Of a DNA stretch of 64,000 bases, positions 52,562-64,000 are shown piece by piece; position 1 is the stretch's first letter; each line of letters starts with the position of its first letter. The DNA comes from Cucumis sativus (taxonomy: Eukaryota; Streptophyta; Magnoliopsida; Cucurbitales; Cucurbitaceae), in the NCBI RefSeq assembly GCF_000004075.3, contig NC_026659.2, forward strand, positions 4,774,001-4,838,000. Direction: 5' to 3'. The notes under the pieces were generated by a model. That model was not told the DNA's origin, did not search any database, and was given only the letters and a program-made list of their open reading frames with translations. Made by a program: the position numbers and the translations under genes.

Positions 52562-53260
52562 GCCAAGTAAATGGCATTTTCTTAGGAAACAAACACTATA
52601 TTTTTCCTTTGGCCTTTTGCATAAAAATCTTTGCAGCTGCTTCATGGTGAATGGGAAACATGGTTGAGAGCGAAGTGAAGATGTTTTGATGATGAGTTTT
52701 TTAGTCTTTTACTAGGTTGTTAATAAGAATGATTATTTTCAATTTTTATTTTATGAAGTTAATTCTTCAAGGGAGAAAGAATAAAACATTTTTCATTATG
52801 GATTATGAACAATGCTTTGATGAATTATGAGTTAAAATGAGGGGTGTTATTTTTGAGGATTCTCTTTCTTTCCATTCATTTGCTTGGCCAATTTATTTTT
52901 CTTTTAAAACTATTTAACTTTGACTGTTCATTTTCTCTCTCGACTCATGCCACTACTTTTACCCAAATGGTAAATGAGGCAAAAAGAAAAAAAATAGGAA
53001 AAAGGAGTGATTGTTCTTTTAGACATATATTTACTATTAGACTTTGATATTTCATAATCTGTGCTAGAGTTCATACTCCCTAAAATAACACAATTTGAGT
53101 GTAGAAATTTAAACTCAGATAGTTGTGATTTGCTTTTTTTTTTCTAATGATTTCATATATTTTTGTGATATAGTGGAAACTCAATATGTATGTACTTGTC
53201 TAACCTATTTCTATTTCTTTTTTTATGAATTTTAGTGAGGCATAGTGAAAATTAGATTCA
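52562..53260. other. UXS 3' UTR and spacer
   Basis: The UXS 3' UTR probably ends by about 52800. The rest is AT-rich up to the solo LTR. No gene. Confidence 0.5.
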
Positions 53261-53266
53261 AAATTT

Positions 53267-55104
53267 TATGAAATCCTAAATTAAATTGAATTAAGGTTAA
53301 GAGAAGTTTTCTCTTTGTAGTTCCTAATTTGCTTGAAGTATTCACATGAACTCGAACCACCACTAATGTTGACTTGATATTTTCCAGATTTAGAATTGGG
53401 TTGTGGAATTCGACGAGTGAACGGTTTGAAAGAGAGATGGATAGAACTTTGGAAGTTTGAACTTAGGTTGAAAATAATTTGAAGGAAAAATAAATAAAGA
53501 GACACGAGTCTTTCAAATTTTATAAACAGTTTACATGCAAGTTTACTTGTAACTCATCAAAATCCAATCCAACACCTCACAATCCACTGTCTCTTGGTGG
53601 CTTGATGTTAACACTATGTGCAACAACTTATCCCACTAACAGTTAGGGGTTATTTAACAAAATGTTAAATTTTTTCACTAATTTTAGTAAGAGGACAAGA
53701 TGATCTCTTCGCCATTGTAATGAAGTCAAAAGTTAACATTTTTACTTTTTACCTTTTTATTTGTCTTTACTAATCCTAACTTTTGAGCATGAATCTACCT
53801 TTCATCTTTCTGAAATTCAAATCACATTTGAATGTAAAGTCGGTCAAAAGTTAATCATTTGACTTTTTACAACTTTTACCATTTTCATCATTTTCGAGCT
53901 TTCAAGTAGCATTCATATTTTTATATTTAAATCATATTTAAATATAAAACTATATCTCTAAATTGATAATCAACTTTTATATCACACGTACTTGTCAGTT
54001 TCTTTCTCCTCACTCAACTCGAACTATTCGAACTAATCCAACATAATGTTCTAAGTTAATTCCATATGATATAATAGAGAAACCTAATGATCTATAGATC
54101 ATGGACTCGAACGATTCAAGTTTAATTGACTAAACTCTTTTAAATCGAGCTAATAAACATTCGTTAACTAACATGTCATTTCATTAAAGTCTCGTACGTA
54201 GTTGCACTCCCTTCACTATAGATATGTTTGTGTCCATTTGATATGAGAATATGACCATGATTAGTAAGTTAATCCTTCACAAGTTGTTTGTAATTTCCGT
54301 TGGATAAAAATTACTCGTTTTACCCCTAAGATTACATCTTATTTCTTAAGTCTCGTCAATCCTCTAATGAACAATTGATTTGAAGTCCAACCTATTAATC
54401 AAATCCCTCTCTAACCAATGAGAGGGTGGACCCCTTGTTCAATACCTAAATTCAGTGCTTAAGGAAACCGCCTATATAGTAACCATAAAATGAGTAGGAG
54501 TGAATTGTGTATTCCATCCGATGTTTCAGCTATCCACCTGGTCTTACCCTCTAAAATGGGAGCTAGGCTTATTGGACTCGTTAATGAGTTACCCTCACAT
54601 ATGACATATCTAAGGATGATCCCATGAGAACATAAGTTCATAGTTAGTTCAGGATTAATATTAAGTTATATGTGGGTCATCAATAATCCAAATAGTCAAA
54701 TTTATACAGTCAACAATGTTTTAACGTGACTATTTCATGGTCATAGTCTTATGTAAAGTTTTTACATAGGATGTCCCCCGCTTTCATGTCTCCACATAAA
54801 CGATTTAGGATCACAATCGTTTCACTAACTACAAAGTAGATCACATCCATAGTGTTTTCAAAATAAGGTGTCCAACTTTATTCATATACTATAGACCATT
54901 TAGGTTATATATATACTCGAACTTGATCCATGTTTTCTATCTCTAAATAAAGTTCAAGTTTACTCAATATAACCTCGAGACTTTAGTTTATTGGATTCAC
55001 AATTTTAGTATTAAATTACCATAATAATTCATCAGTAACAACTTTAATGAATAGAACATGATTTTAAATTACAAACTACACGCCTTATAACATAAATTCC
55101 AACA
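53267..55104 (-). mobile_element. Probable solo LTR of a retrotransposon
   Basis: Read on the minus strand it begins TGTTGGAATTTATG (from 55104) and ends GGATTTCAT (53267). This is the TG...CA arrangement of an LTR apart from one extra T. ATTTT flanks both sides (53262-53266 and 55105-55109), fitting a 5 bp target duplication. The 1.84 kb has no gag or pol ORF on either strand, and there is no second copy or internal region in the window, so it is a solo LTR formed by recombination. The long LTR suggests a Gypsy-type parent. The sequence recalls a family frequent in cucurbits (from memory). Confidence 0.6.
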
Positions 55105-55109
55105 ATTTT

Positions 55110-56330
55110 GATAAGCCAAGCCAAACACAATTTATAAAATGTTTATCATTATTAATCACACCAAAATGTTTTTAGTTCAAATCTCCCATTTATATATACT
55201 TTAGACTATATTATCCGTTTCAAAACTTATAAAAAAAATCACAAAAACGTGTTAATTAAACGTAAGAAATTGATTCAAACTATTTCATAATCACTTAACA
55301 ACCCTTCTAACACATGTTCAATTCTTATATTATATTACAAGTTGGTTTGTAATTTATAAACATTACCAAAATTCCTATTTCAAGAAATATGTCCAACAAA
55401 CAAATTCTTAAGCATCATGAAGACATATATATACAAACGTATAAATATTTAAATTTATTAAAATAAAATAATTAAAATTGTTTATTGGTTTCCTTAATTG
55501 AATAATTAAACACTGAGTTCTAATTAGTAATTAAAGAGTGTGTACGAAACCACCCTTAATTAAAATGAAACATACTAATTAATGAAACAACAAAAGGAAA
55601 AACTCTATACCCTTTAACCAGAAAAGTTAACAACTATAATTAGATCGAATAAAACCATGATTAATAACAAATTGACAGAGCCATTAATAACTATAAATTG
55701 ACAATATTTATATTTGTTTTAATGCTATACCTTTTTTTAATAACAACAACTAAAAAAAAATGTTTTCTCAATTTCTTTTAGCAATAACCATATACTACAT
55801 CATATTTATAGCAATAACCTTACTTTAAACATATATGAATAATAAGTCACAAAATACAAAAATACCAAATAATAGAGACGATAGTAAATCTAACTATCCA
55901 ATTCAAAACAACTCGAAAGAAATAGGTAAATATGACAAAATTTTAGATCTAGTTATTGAAATCTATCGGTTATAGATTATTTGTCACTAATAGTCTTCTA
56001 TCATTAATATAAACTTCTATATTTATAATTATTTAAAAAGGTTGTACGCCTAGTTGTTATGTCTAAAAGCGTTATTCAATGCAATTACCCTAATCAATAA
56101 AAGTTTAGTTCAACTAGTATTCAATAAAATTTACCTAGTTCGTAGTTCTAACTATTGTACTCAGGAGGTTTATGGGTACAAATTTTGTCCATGCTTATTG
56201 TTTTTCCCTCATTTATAGTTTCAAACACTTATGGGTAATATAAATATTTTAACCACGGTCAATCTTTCTTATTTTTCAAATCATTTTCAATTAAACCAAC
56301 CTACCTCTATGTGTATATATATATAAAAAA
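55110..56330. other. AT-rich intergenic DNA with a palindromic repeat fragment
   Basis: About 55925-56035 holds AAATCTATCGGTTATAGATT and AGTCTTCTATCATTAATA, related to the palindromic repeat at 21.4 kb. No gene. Confidence 0.4.
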
Positions 56331-56339
56331 GGACATTTT

Positions 56340-56525
56340 TAAAAATAACAAAGTAAAGTTATAGCAAAATTTTAGATTATAGCAATGATAAAAATGAATA
56401 GTCTTCTATTATTATCTATCACTCTAATTGATAGAAGCATATAAATGTCTATCAATGTTTACTATTGATAAAATATCAAAATTTTGTCAGATGTTGTAGA
56501 CAATTTTAACAATTCTCCTATAAAA
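56340..56525. repeat. Small palindromic repeat, relative of 21.4 kb
   Basis: Contains TTATAGCAAAATTTTAGATT near the left end, TATCACTCTAATTGATAGAAG and TGTCTATCAATG in the middle, and AAATATCAAAATTTTGTCAG at the right. Same layout as 21412-21565: TATAGCAAAATTT-like ends around TCTATCA/TGATAGA pairs. Confidence 0.5.
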
Positions 56526-57079
56526 CATTTACTTTTTAAAATTTTAAAATTAGATGTTTGATTTGTATCGAGCCACGAAACAAGAGAGTTATTTATTTAT
56601 TTATAATCAAAACTTATAAATGTTGAGAAAAGAATAATGAATGGTTAATTTGTAGGTTGTTTAATTTATTTTACATTATATAGATGAATAATGATGTTAA
56701 ATTTGGAAGTAAAATGAAAATGAAAATAGACCAAATTGAAAGCTTATTATCGAAATAAACACAACTTAATTTAAAATCCCCTTTGGTGGTGGTTATTATT
56801 ATTATTATTTGAAAATTGGGGTAAAATATAATGGTTAGTAATTTTGAGGAAATTGAGAAAATAGATAAAGGGAAGGTAAGGCAATGTGTGTGTATAAAAA
56901 ATGTAATTTAAGAAAGGGCATGCTTGCCAGCTAATAAGCTTCATAAAATTACGCCCATACGGACAGCTAATTCCACTCTCGCGAATTTTAAGATTCTTTT
57001 TTTCTTCTAACTCTCAAAATTCTTTCACATTTCGTTTCTTATTATTTATTTATTATTACAAAGGATTCTAATTTTCTAA

Positions 57080-57316
57080 CTATTTTTCTTTTTTAGAAAA
57101 TATTATAATTTTCTTCTTCTTCTCTTTCCATTTTCTCTCTCTCTTGTCTGAAACTTTCTCACCGGCAGCGAAGCCTCAAACAGTTTCCTTCTGATTCTGT
57201 TTCAAATGTAGAAGAAACAACAACACATAACCTCTCAGCACCTTCAACTCACTTCTTCTTCTTCTTCTTCTTTCTTCTTCTTTTTCTTTTTCTTTTTCCA
57301 TTTCTCTTGTGTTCTT
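57080..57316 (+). promoter_or_regulatory. CT-rich leader of the 57.3 kb gene
   Basis: Immediately before the ATG at 57317 are TTCTTCTTCTCTTTCC, TCTCTCTCTCTTG and a TTC/CTTTTT microsatellite (57253-57299), typical of a plant 5' UTR. A possible TATA box (TGTATAAAAAA) is farther off at about 56891, and nearer candidates are weak. Confidence 0.4.
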
Positions 57317-60300
57317 ATGTCTTCTACCTTCAGTCCCTCTCGGAGCCCAGGGAGTTCTCGGCTCCAACAGTTGGGACCTGTATCTGGAGTCTCTCGTTTG
57401 AGATCTTCATCGCTTAAAAAGCCTCCTGAACCGCTAAGAAGAGCCGTCACTGATTGTCTTTCTTCTTCTGCAGCTAATTCGCATCATGGTGGTCCTTCTG
57501 CTTCTGTTCTTGTTGCCGAAGCTTCCAGGACCCTCCGGGTGAGTAATTCCATGGTTTTTTCTCTTCATTTCTTTTGGATCTTGTAATTCTGCTTGGATTA
57601 CTTCATTATCTGCGTTTTTCTGATTTGGGTTTTTTTTTTTTTTTTTTTTTTTTTGTTAATTGTAACTTTCTGTTCGTTTGACTTGAGTTGTTTGGTTTGA
57701 GGGAATTTCGTTGGGTCTGAGCTTAATTTTTTTGCCTTGTTGAGAGATGGGATTTCTGAACTTTGGTGGGTTCTTGTGAATATGATTGTTTGTTTCGTTT
57801 TCGCTATTGAATGAATTGTGCTGATATGAATCTAGGCTGGTGTTTTCTTTCGTTTTTTAATGTTGGTTTTTTTGGGATTGGACATTGGGAGTGTCGTCTC
57901 TGCTTTTTGTAGCTTATTGGTGACATGAGAATAATTGCAGCGTTCAAGTGGAGGTGTAATTATGGCAATTTACTTCTTTTAGGTGAATGTGTTCCCGTCA
58001 ATCAATTATGTTTAAGGAAATAAATCACAACTAAAACAGGACGTTCAAACACTCATGTCGTGTTGCATTATTTAAAAGTTGTGCTCATTTCTGCTGGGTT
58101 TCATTTGCATCACGGGCTAATTCTCATATTTAATTATTCTCCAGTTATAATGGATCGGTATTATCTTCATCCTCCTACATTTACTCTTTTATTTGTTTAG
58201 TTTATGCATTTTTATATCTGCATAAAATTGTGTTCATTCTAACAATGACATGAAATATAAAACGGTAGTGAATACTGTGATGGCTTGGTTAGTAGTACAT
58301 AGATTTTGAGTCTGGTTAAGAGGCAAATTCGGTGGATTAGAACTAATACTGCTGCTGCTCAGTTAGGAATGTTTGGGAATTTCAGACCCTGTCAATGTAG
58401 GGACAAGTGATTAAATGACATGTTCAAACCTCTCATTTTTTATTCCAATTTCTCATCTTTGCAGCAGGGTTCACCTTCATTAGGCTAACCATGGCTAATC
58501 TGTAATTGAATGCAAATGATTTGCATTACTTATCCTGTCTTTACCCATCTTTCTACAAAGATTGCCGCTTCACCTCAGTTGAAATTGGCTGAGAATTCAT
58601 CCAGTCACAACCCCACCGACCTTTCTCCTTGTAGTCTGTCTCTGTATTGGAACTGTTTGAAGAAGGTACCCTCATTGCCATCCTCTTTTTACAATTTTGA
58701 TACCTTACTATTTTAGCTAAGCCATAGCCACTCTAAACTCCTGCATTTGGAGCCTCAATCATTTGAAAGGCAGCAGAGGAAGTAGGATATTCCCGCTCCA
58801 CTTCATTAGTAAATCAGCTAGCCTCAATAGATGGTAACAGGTCTGTAATAGCATGAACTTTAGATTTTATTAAAGTTCTCTCTAATTTAAACTTAACAAG
58901 GATGATTTCTTTGGAGATTTATAGTTTATTACTTTTGAGAAGGTAGAGCTTTTGAAGGTCTTTTTGTTGGGTACAAAACATAGTTGGACAGATATTTTAG
59001 CCGAAGGTGGAATTATGAGTTCACTCAGAAGTCTAGTATATCAATGCTGTTGACCAGTCCTCCTGGGATGGTTGTGTTGTTTGCCTCCATGCATCCAAAT
59101 GTTGGCAGAGAGTTATTAGAAGTGTTCAACCAAAGATGGATCTTCAAATATTCAGTTGGAAAAGTAAACACATAAAAGATGAGCTAACTTAGATCCTCAC
59201 TTCAAAATACCAGAAAAAGGATCAGTGAAAATGTGTCAATACCGGGCTACGTAACAAAGAAAAAATTTGGGCGTCATGACTTTTGTTTGGAGAGCCAATC
59301 TTGAAGCATTTGGGCTGGCAATGATGCTGAATATACACACTAATTAACGGTAAGTTATCAGCAAATTGAATGGATGTGGCAATACTTGGATACCACATTT
59401 CTAACTTTCAAAAACACCCTATAAGAGACTTTCAAATTTTTGGTTTTGTACTATCTCAACATAGGGACGTCGGTTGAGGGGTTCCTTCTCCAACATCCCT
59501 TTGTAAAAAGGGTTGTCTTCTGTGGTTTGCAGCAGTGTGCGCAAGTTTATGGGTTGTTTTGGGAAGCTGAAGAACAGTGTAGAAAGGGATGTAATAGTCG
59601 GAGCCCTGTTTTTGGTGGGCTTGGCTTTTGTATATTCTTGTATCATTTTTTCCATAAAAATTGGTATTACTGGAAGCCAATGAAATTGTCCTGCTGTCAA
59701 CAACCAATAGAAAGGAAGAAGATCGTTAATTGAGGTTGGAGCCTGAACTTCAACAAAGACAACTGTGGGTGCAGCCGCACACTTGCCAAGTTAGTGACGA
59801 ATATGGTCGTTTGACTTCCTCCTGTTATTATTGCTTTGATGCATCTTATGCAGGAACACAATGAAATCAAGCCAACAAGGCAACAACCCATATAGGTGCA
59901 TCAAATTTATTTTCAATGTTCTATTGGTGTAATTAGTGCAAAGAATGCCAACATGAGCTCAGCTTAACTGACACCTATATGTACCTGTGGACAAGAGGTT
60001 CCGAGTTCAAATCTCTCCACTCTGTTTTTTACAATACCTTTTCAAAAAAAAAAAGTGCAAAGAATCCTAATTCTAATAAATCGAAGATACTAATCCTAAT
60101 AAACCATGAAAACTAATCCTAATTCTAGTCAATCAAGGAAACTAATCCTAATGCTAACCTACAAATTTGAAGGGTTTAAATTCCATCCAACATCCCAAGA
60201 TTTGAGCACAAAATGTTGGGTCGGATCGTGTGGGTCGAGTTCAATGGGTTGTGTTGATATAGCCTAAGTAGTTTCAAGGAATAAACCTCCAAGGATCAAT

Positions 60301-63300
60301 CATATGAATAGTTTATTAAGGTGATAAATTGTTTCATACAAGAGGGTTACGCTATTATTGACTGAGTTGCTCCCAGGTTAGCTTCTTGGCTATATTGTGG
60401 GGATTTCGGATCGAGAGAAACGGCAGGATGGTTAGAGAGGTGGAGTTGTGTGGTGAAGTCTAGAAGGTCATGAGTCTCATATTGGTTTGCAATGAGGCAA
60501 TCATAATTTGTATGGTGAGGTTTGGAAGGATGAGGTTTGTAACTATGATCTTCGATTGATTTTGTTGGGTCGAGATATCTTTTTGTTTTTGGTTTGGGTC
60601 CTTGTATATTCTTTCATTTCTCTTGATGAAAGAATATGTAGTTAATTTTTTGTTTTTGGCCTTGGGCAGGATTTTTTTTGTTGGTTAGATTCTTTGTTCT
60701 GTTGCTTTCTTAAAGGTGTTAGTAATTCCTGGTGGCTCTTGGCTTGACCCTTTTGGTTGGTTAATTTTTATCTTTTCTCCCATTGAAGGATGTTTCCTTG
60801 AACTTTCAGTATCTTTTCATGTTTAAATGAAAAATTATCTGTGGTAAAAAAATTTGCTTATTATTAACAAGCCATCATCTCATCAGAATTTAATTCTAAC
60901 ATCAAAAGCTTGATCAAAATGATAGGACTATTTGGCCGCACCTGCAACAACAGACCTAGCATATTGTGTAATCTTGGAACACACAATTGCAGAGAGGGAG
61001 CGAAGGTAACCAAACTTTTTAATGATGCTGATCTAACTAGACTTATGAACTGTCTTTTTTGCTTAAGATGGTGATTCCTAATGTTTACTTTTATTTTTCA
61101 CATTCTGCCAAGGAAGATGGTTTTGTACTATATATCATAATTTTCACATTATTTTAAGTTATTGGCAGATGTATACAAGCATCAGGATTTTTTTTCAAAC
61201 CATGTTTTGATAATTACATTTTTTTTAATTTTGTTGATAGAGTATGCTAGTAGCCAACTTTCAAATATTTCTTTGCGATGCCATTGGGTTTGGAGGATCG
61301 TGAATATTTTCTTACTTTTTTTTTTAAAAAAACATTTTTGTATGAGCACATGCTAGAACCCCAACCCAGGTGAGTCCAAGAGTCCATGCAACTCTCTCAT
61401 TACAGCTAGGCGTGGTTGATACCAAGATCTTAAGAAATTGATTTATTTTAATGGCATTCGCTAGGGGGAAAATCTTTTATATTCTTCTATTAATATTACT
61501 TACGAGACACATCATTGGCATGGCTATATAACAAGAGCAATTAAAGATCATGTGTATTCTAGTATTATTAGTACTTGCTAGATACTTTATTGCAGCAGTT
61601 AAATATTTGGAAATTAGAGAACTAAAATGATGTCTGATTTTATGCTTGTATTCTGAGAAGGCATTATATCAGTTACCTATATACTTATTTAGAATAACCA
61701 TGGGTGTTAAATGCTGGCTAACTCACATTGCATATTTGACTAGTCTCTTTCTAATAAAAACAACTATTAAATCACCAATTGACCCAAAAGCTTAAGCTAG
61801 TGGGTAAGGGTAAATTTAAAAGTATCACTAACATCCCCCTCACTTGTGGATTTGAAATATGAGAAAGGTCCAACAAGTGAAAATAAACATTAATTGTAGA
61901 GGAACCAACATTCTAGGGGCTTGAACACAAGACCTTCCTGGATCACCTGTTCTGATAGAGTGATATTGTCTTAAATCACCGATTTAACCCAAAAGCTTAA
62001 GCTTGTGGGTAAGGGTAAGTTTAATTATATATCACCAACAACAATCTTTCATTGGAATAGAATGAAAGAATACACGGGCAACCAAAAAAAGCAGCCGACA
62101 AAAAAGGGAGCACCTCTCCAAGAAGGGCCTCTAGCCCTGTATAATAATGCCTTTCAAATAATTATGAAAAATCTTTGTAGCTGAAGCTCATTTGACTAGT
62201 CTCACCAAACAATTACATGACCCTAGAACCCCTGACATAAAAAACTCATGAGATATGACATGCTATGTAGGTTTCCATAAGGATTAAGCCATGACCTGAA
62301 AAGCTTTGGGTTGGAAGTTCTTTTTGATCATTCACCATTATCCTATTTGCGTGGTTACCTGTTAGTAATTTTTTGGATGGAAAACATTTTTTTTATTATG
62401 CATGCACAATTGTGTTAATTTTTCTTATCTCCAGCTTTTTCTTTGAGCATAGATGTTCTGCATTTCCAGTGCTATTGCTGCTTTACAACTCATTTGGCTT
62501 TTTCTGCATCCAGCCCAGCTGTAGTTGCAAGGTCTGTGGCACTTTTGAAACGCTACCTTCTTAGGTATGTTTATCAAATCATCTTATATTTCAGTAATAC
62601 CCTAATACTTGTTGAACGGGGTTGAATATCATCGTGAATCCTTCTTTTTTCCTTTTAATTTTTTTTGGAAGAAACAAGGTTCTTTACTTTATCAACGAAT
62701 ACAAATACAAATACAAACAAGGCTTTTAGTGTATTTCTCTTGTACTTAGAGCATTAGTCTCATTATTATCTCTGTTTAAAAAAAAATATAAATCAGGAAA
62801 AGTATAATTCCTTCTGCCCAAGTTGGATGACAGAAAAGATGATCTCCCAAGAGCGTAGTCTTACACCCAGGTCATGTGTTGGAACTTGGTGTAGATGTAT
62901 ATTTACACCAATACCTAGCATTAAAAATAGCCCAAAAGGTGAAATTAAATAATTGAAGTTCCTATTATTCCTCACACCAAAGGATCTATCCAAAGGATTT
63001 GATTATCCACCGAAATTGAAGAAAGAAAATCATGTATATCGTCCTGCATTACCATAGAAAAGAAAAAAGGTCATAAAATTAATTTTCAGAAGAAAAAATG
63101 TCCCTGCGATGGACTTTATTCTCCTTCAATATAGGCATTTCGTTATTTTAGCTCAAAATTTACTTCTTATATCACGAATTTTGGTCTACCAAGACGGGAT
63201 ACATTGATGGAACTACTCACTGTCCAAGTCTTTCAAGTGGATTCTTTTTGTTATCAAGAACAGAAGATAAAAAAAGAGGATGACATTGTAATAGGCTGGA

Positions 63301-64000
63301 TCTCGATCTCACTGTCGTAATAGGCTAGTCTTATTTGGGATATGGTGTTTTGGTGCTAAGGGGTGTCAACCTTGTTGAGATGTTCGGGTGCTCTTTCTGA
63401 TCCTTGTTTAGACTTCTTTATTTCGCTCTTTGTATAAATCTCTTGTACATTGAGTTCTTATTGTTAACAAGGAAGTTTGTTTCCGTTTTTTTTAAAAAAA
63501 GGTGAGATGAGATATTCTCACGCACCAAGTTACAAAAAAGAAGCCCAAATGGTGTGTAAATATGAGTTTGGCTTAAATTACAAATTAGTTTAGAAGTAGA
63601 CGACAAGTAGAAGCAAAAGGAGTGACTAAAATCCCAACATATGTCCCTATATGATTAGTGACCATGAAAAGTTCTCGAAGTTCTTTCATACTGTAGGTTC
63701 CAATGAAGGGCGAAAACTCCATTAGACCAAAGAATTTTCGCCTGAGCATGAATACAGGGACCTTCAATAATCTGAAGAAGGGAGGGGCTACGTTCAATAC
63801 CTCGACTTGACTGCTTGTTAATAGACTCTTTTGTAACCATGATCTTGTTTTGATTGTTAGATATGCCCCTTGTTTTTTGTCTGGATAAATTATTATTTTC
63901 TTCTGGTACAAACCATAACCCCCCCCCCCCCCCCCCAAAAAAAAAAAAAAAATCGACCTGATCGAGTTTTTTTCCCCCACAAATTAACTATCAAATAACT
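57317..64000 (+). CDS. Conserved plant protein, probable ARM-repeat superfamily (5' part only; exons 1-3)
   Basis: Exon 1, 57317-57538, encodes MSSTFSPSRSPGSSRLQQLG, then a Ser/Arg/Pro-rich segment with SSSLKKPPEPLRRAV, ending EASRTLR. Exon 2, 60926-61005 (80 nt), encodes DYLAAPATTDLAYCVILEHT and IAERER. Exon 3, 62514-62564 (51 nt), encodes SPAVVARSVALLKRYLL and ends inside an Arg codon. Phases agree throughout (0, then 2, then 2), and all introns are GT-AG. The continuous protein matches my memory of an uncharacterised, well-conserved plant family annotated as ARM/HEAT-repeat-like. From residue 75 the sequence is helical, as expected of such a solenoid. The next exon (a Tyr-containing segment is expected) was not found before 64000, so the rest of the gene lies beyond the window. 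Intron 1 is 3387 bp and intron 2 is 1508 bp. Function unknown. Confidence 0.75.
57630..57654. repeat. 25-base poly(T) run in intron 1
   Basis: Uninterrupted T run shortly after the first exon of the 57.3 kb gene. Confidence 0.95.
59950..60056 (+). mobile_element. SINE-like remnant in intron 1
   Basis: An A-box-like GAGCTCAGCTTAACTGACAC is followed about 35 bp on by a B-box-like GAGGTTCCGAGTTCAAATC, then a short body and an A-rich end (60045-60055). This is the layout of a tRNA-derived SINE. It does not fold as a tRNA. Confidence 0.5.
60061..60155. repeat. Imperfect minisatellite ACTAATCCTAATTCTA
   Basis: Three to four diverged units of about 25-30 bp, each with (A)CTAATCCTAAT followed by TCTAATAAATCGAAGA-type sequence. 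Adjacent to the SINE-like remnant. Confidence 0.6.
61769..62040 (-). mobile_element. TRIM-like fragment: two direct repeats
   Basis: 61769-61833 and 61973-62040 are diverged direct copies, both with CCCAAAAGCTTAAGCT(A/T)GTGGG and TAAGGGTAA. The roughly 140 bp between carries CAACAAGTGAAAATAAACATT and TTCTGATAGAGTGAT. The latter resembles the reverse complement of a plant retroelement primer-binding site (TGGTATCAGAGC). The layout fits a small non-coding LTR element (TRIM) or nested LTR pieces in minus orientation inside intron 2's upstream neighbourhood. Confidence 0.4.
63300..63512 (+). mobile_element. LINE 3' end-like fragment
   Basis: Contains GTTGAGATGTTCGGGTGC, TCTTTGTATAAATCTCTTG, TACATTGAGTTCTTATTG and a terminal T/A-rich CCGTTTTTTTTAAAAAAAGG. 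This resembles the 3' UTR of plant L1-type LINEs. Similar 'CTTGTAC...GAGCATTAGTCTCATTA' text occurs at 62740-62790, and related pieces at 59600-59650 and 60590-60640. No reverse transcriptase frame is attached. Confidence 0.4.
63919..63952. repeat. C18-A16 homopolymer junction
   Basis: 18 C followed directly by 16 A. Very unusual in this AT-rich DNA; length is likely to be unreliable in sequencing. Confidence 0.9.

Noticed and set aside
60003-60025. tRNA gene from the B-box-like GGTTCCGAGTTCAAATC
   Set aside because: No acceptor or anticodon stem can be formed; better explained as a SINE remnant.
63585-63980. 131-codon minus-strand ORF with a Gly6 run
   Set aside because: The run is a translation of the poly(C) tract. 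The rest has no domain and lies in repeat-rich intronic DNA.

Overview
This is plant nuclear DNA: AT-rich, GT-AG introns, AT-rich intergenic space, CT-rich leaders, two intron-less nuclear tRNA genes and many transposon remnants. The gene families (Dof, CASP-like, cytosolic UDP-xylose synthase, actin with introns after codon 20, inside codon 152 and after codon 356) indicate a dicot. Several dispersed repeats resemble families I associate with Cucurbitaceae (cucumber, melon, gourds). That assignment is from memory of repeat types and is not proven here.

Layout. 1-4.4 kb is repeats: two inverted copies of a roughly 300 bp MITE-like element and a 1.24 kb PIF/Harbinger-like element with TAA duplications. 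4.6-6.3 kb is a four-exon ENTH-domain gene (+). 7.46-9.98 kb is a complete actin gene (-) with a leader intron. 10-16.4 kb is gene-poor. 16.5-17.7 kb is a two-exon Dof transcription factor gene (-). 18-42 kb has no intact protein-coding gene that I can support. It holds a decayed Copia element (25-26 kb), a degenerate roughly 20 bp repeat array (28 kb), a non-autonomous CACTA element with tandem hairpin units (31.7-33.1 kb), a reverse-transcriptase/RNase H pseudogene (38.5-39.2 kb) and tRNA-Pro(AGG) at 39.6 kb. 42.7-43.5 kb is a CASP-like membrane protein gene (+). 45.9 kb is tRNA-Arg(CCG) (-), next to a minus-strand promoter-like region with two short overlapping ORFs. 49.3-52.6 kb is a 12-exon cytosolic UDP-xylose synthase gene (+). 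53.3-55.1 kb is a probable solo LTR (-). 57.3 kb to the window end is the 5' part of a conserved plant gene (+), probably of the ARM-repeat superfamily, with introns of 3.4 and 1.5 kb full of retroelement debris.

The genes are independent transcription units with no shared pathway: endocytic adaptor, cytoskeleton, transcription factor, membrane scaffold and nucleotide-sugar synthesis. I found no convincing new biological system. The most unusual material is repetitive: the CACTA element built of palindromic units, the AAACGAT-motif array with relatives at 11.5 and 21 kb, small palindromic repeats, and the orphan promoter/ORF region at 46.2-46.5 kb. All exon borders were read by eye from splice signals, reading frame and family similarity.
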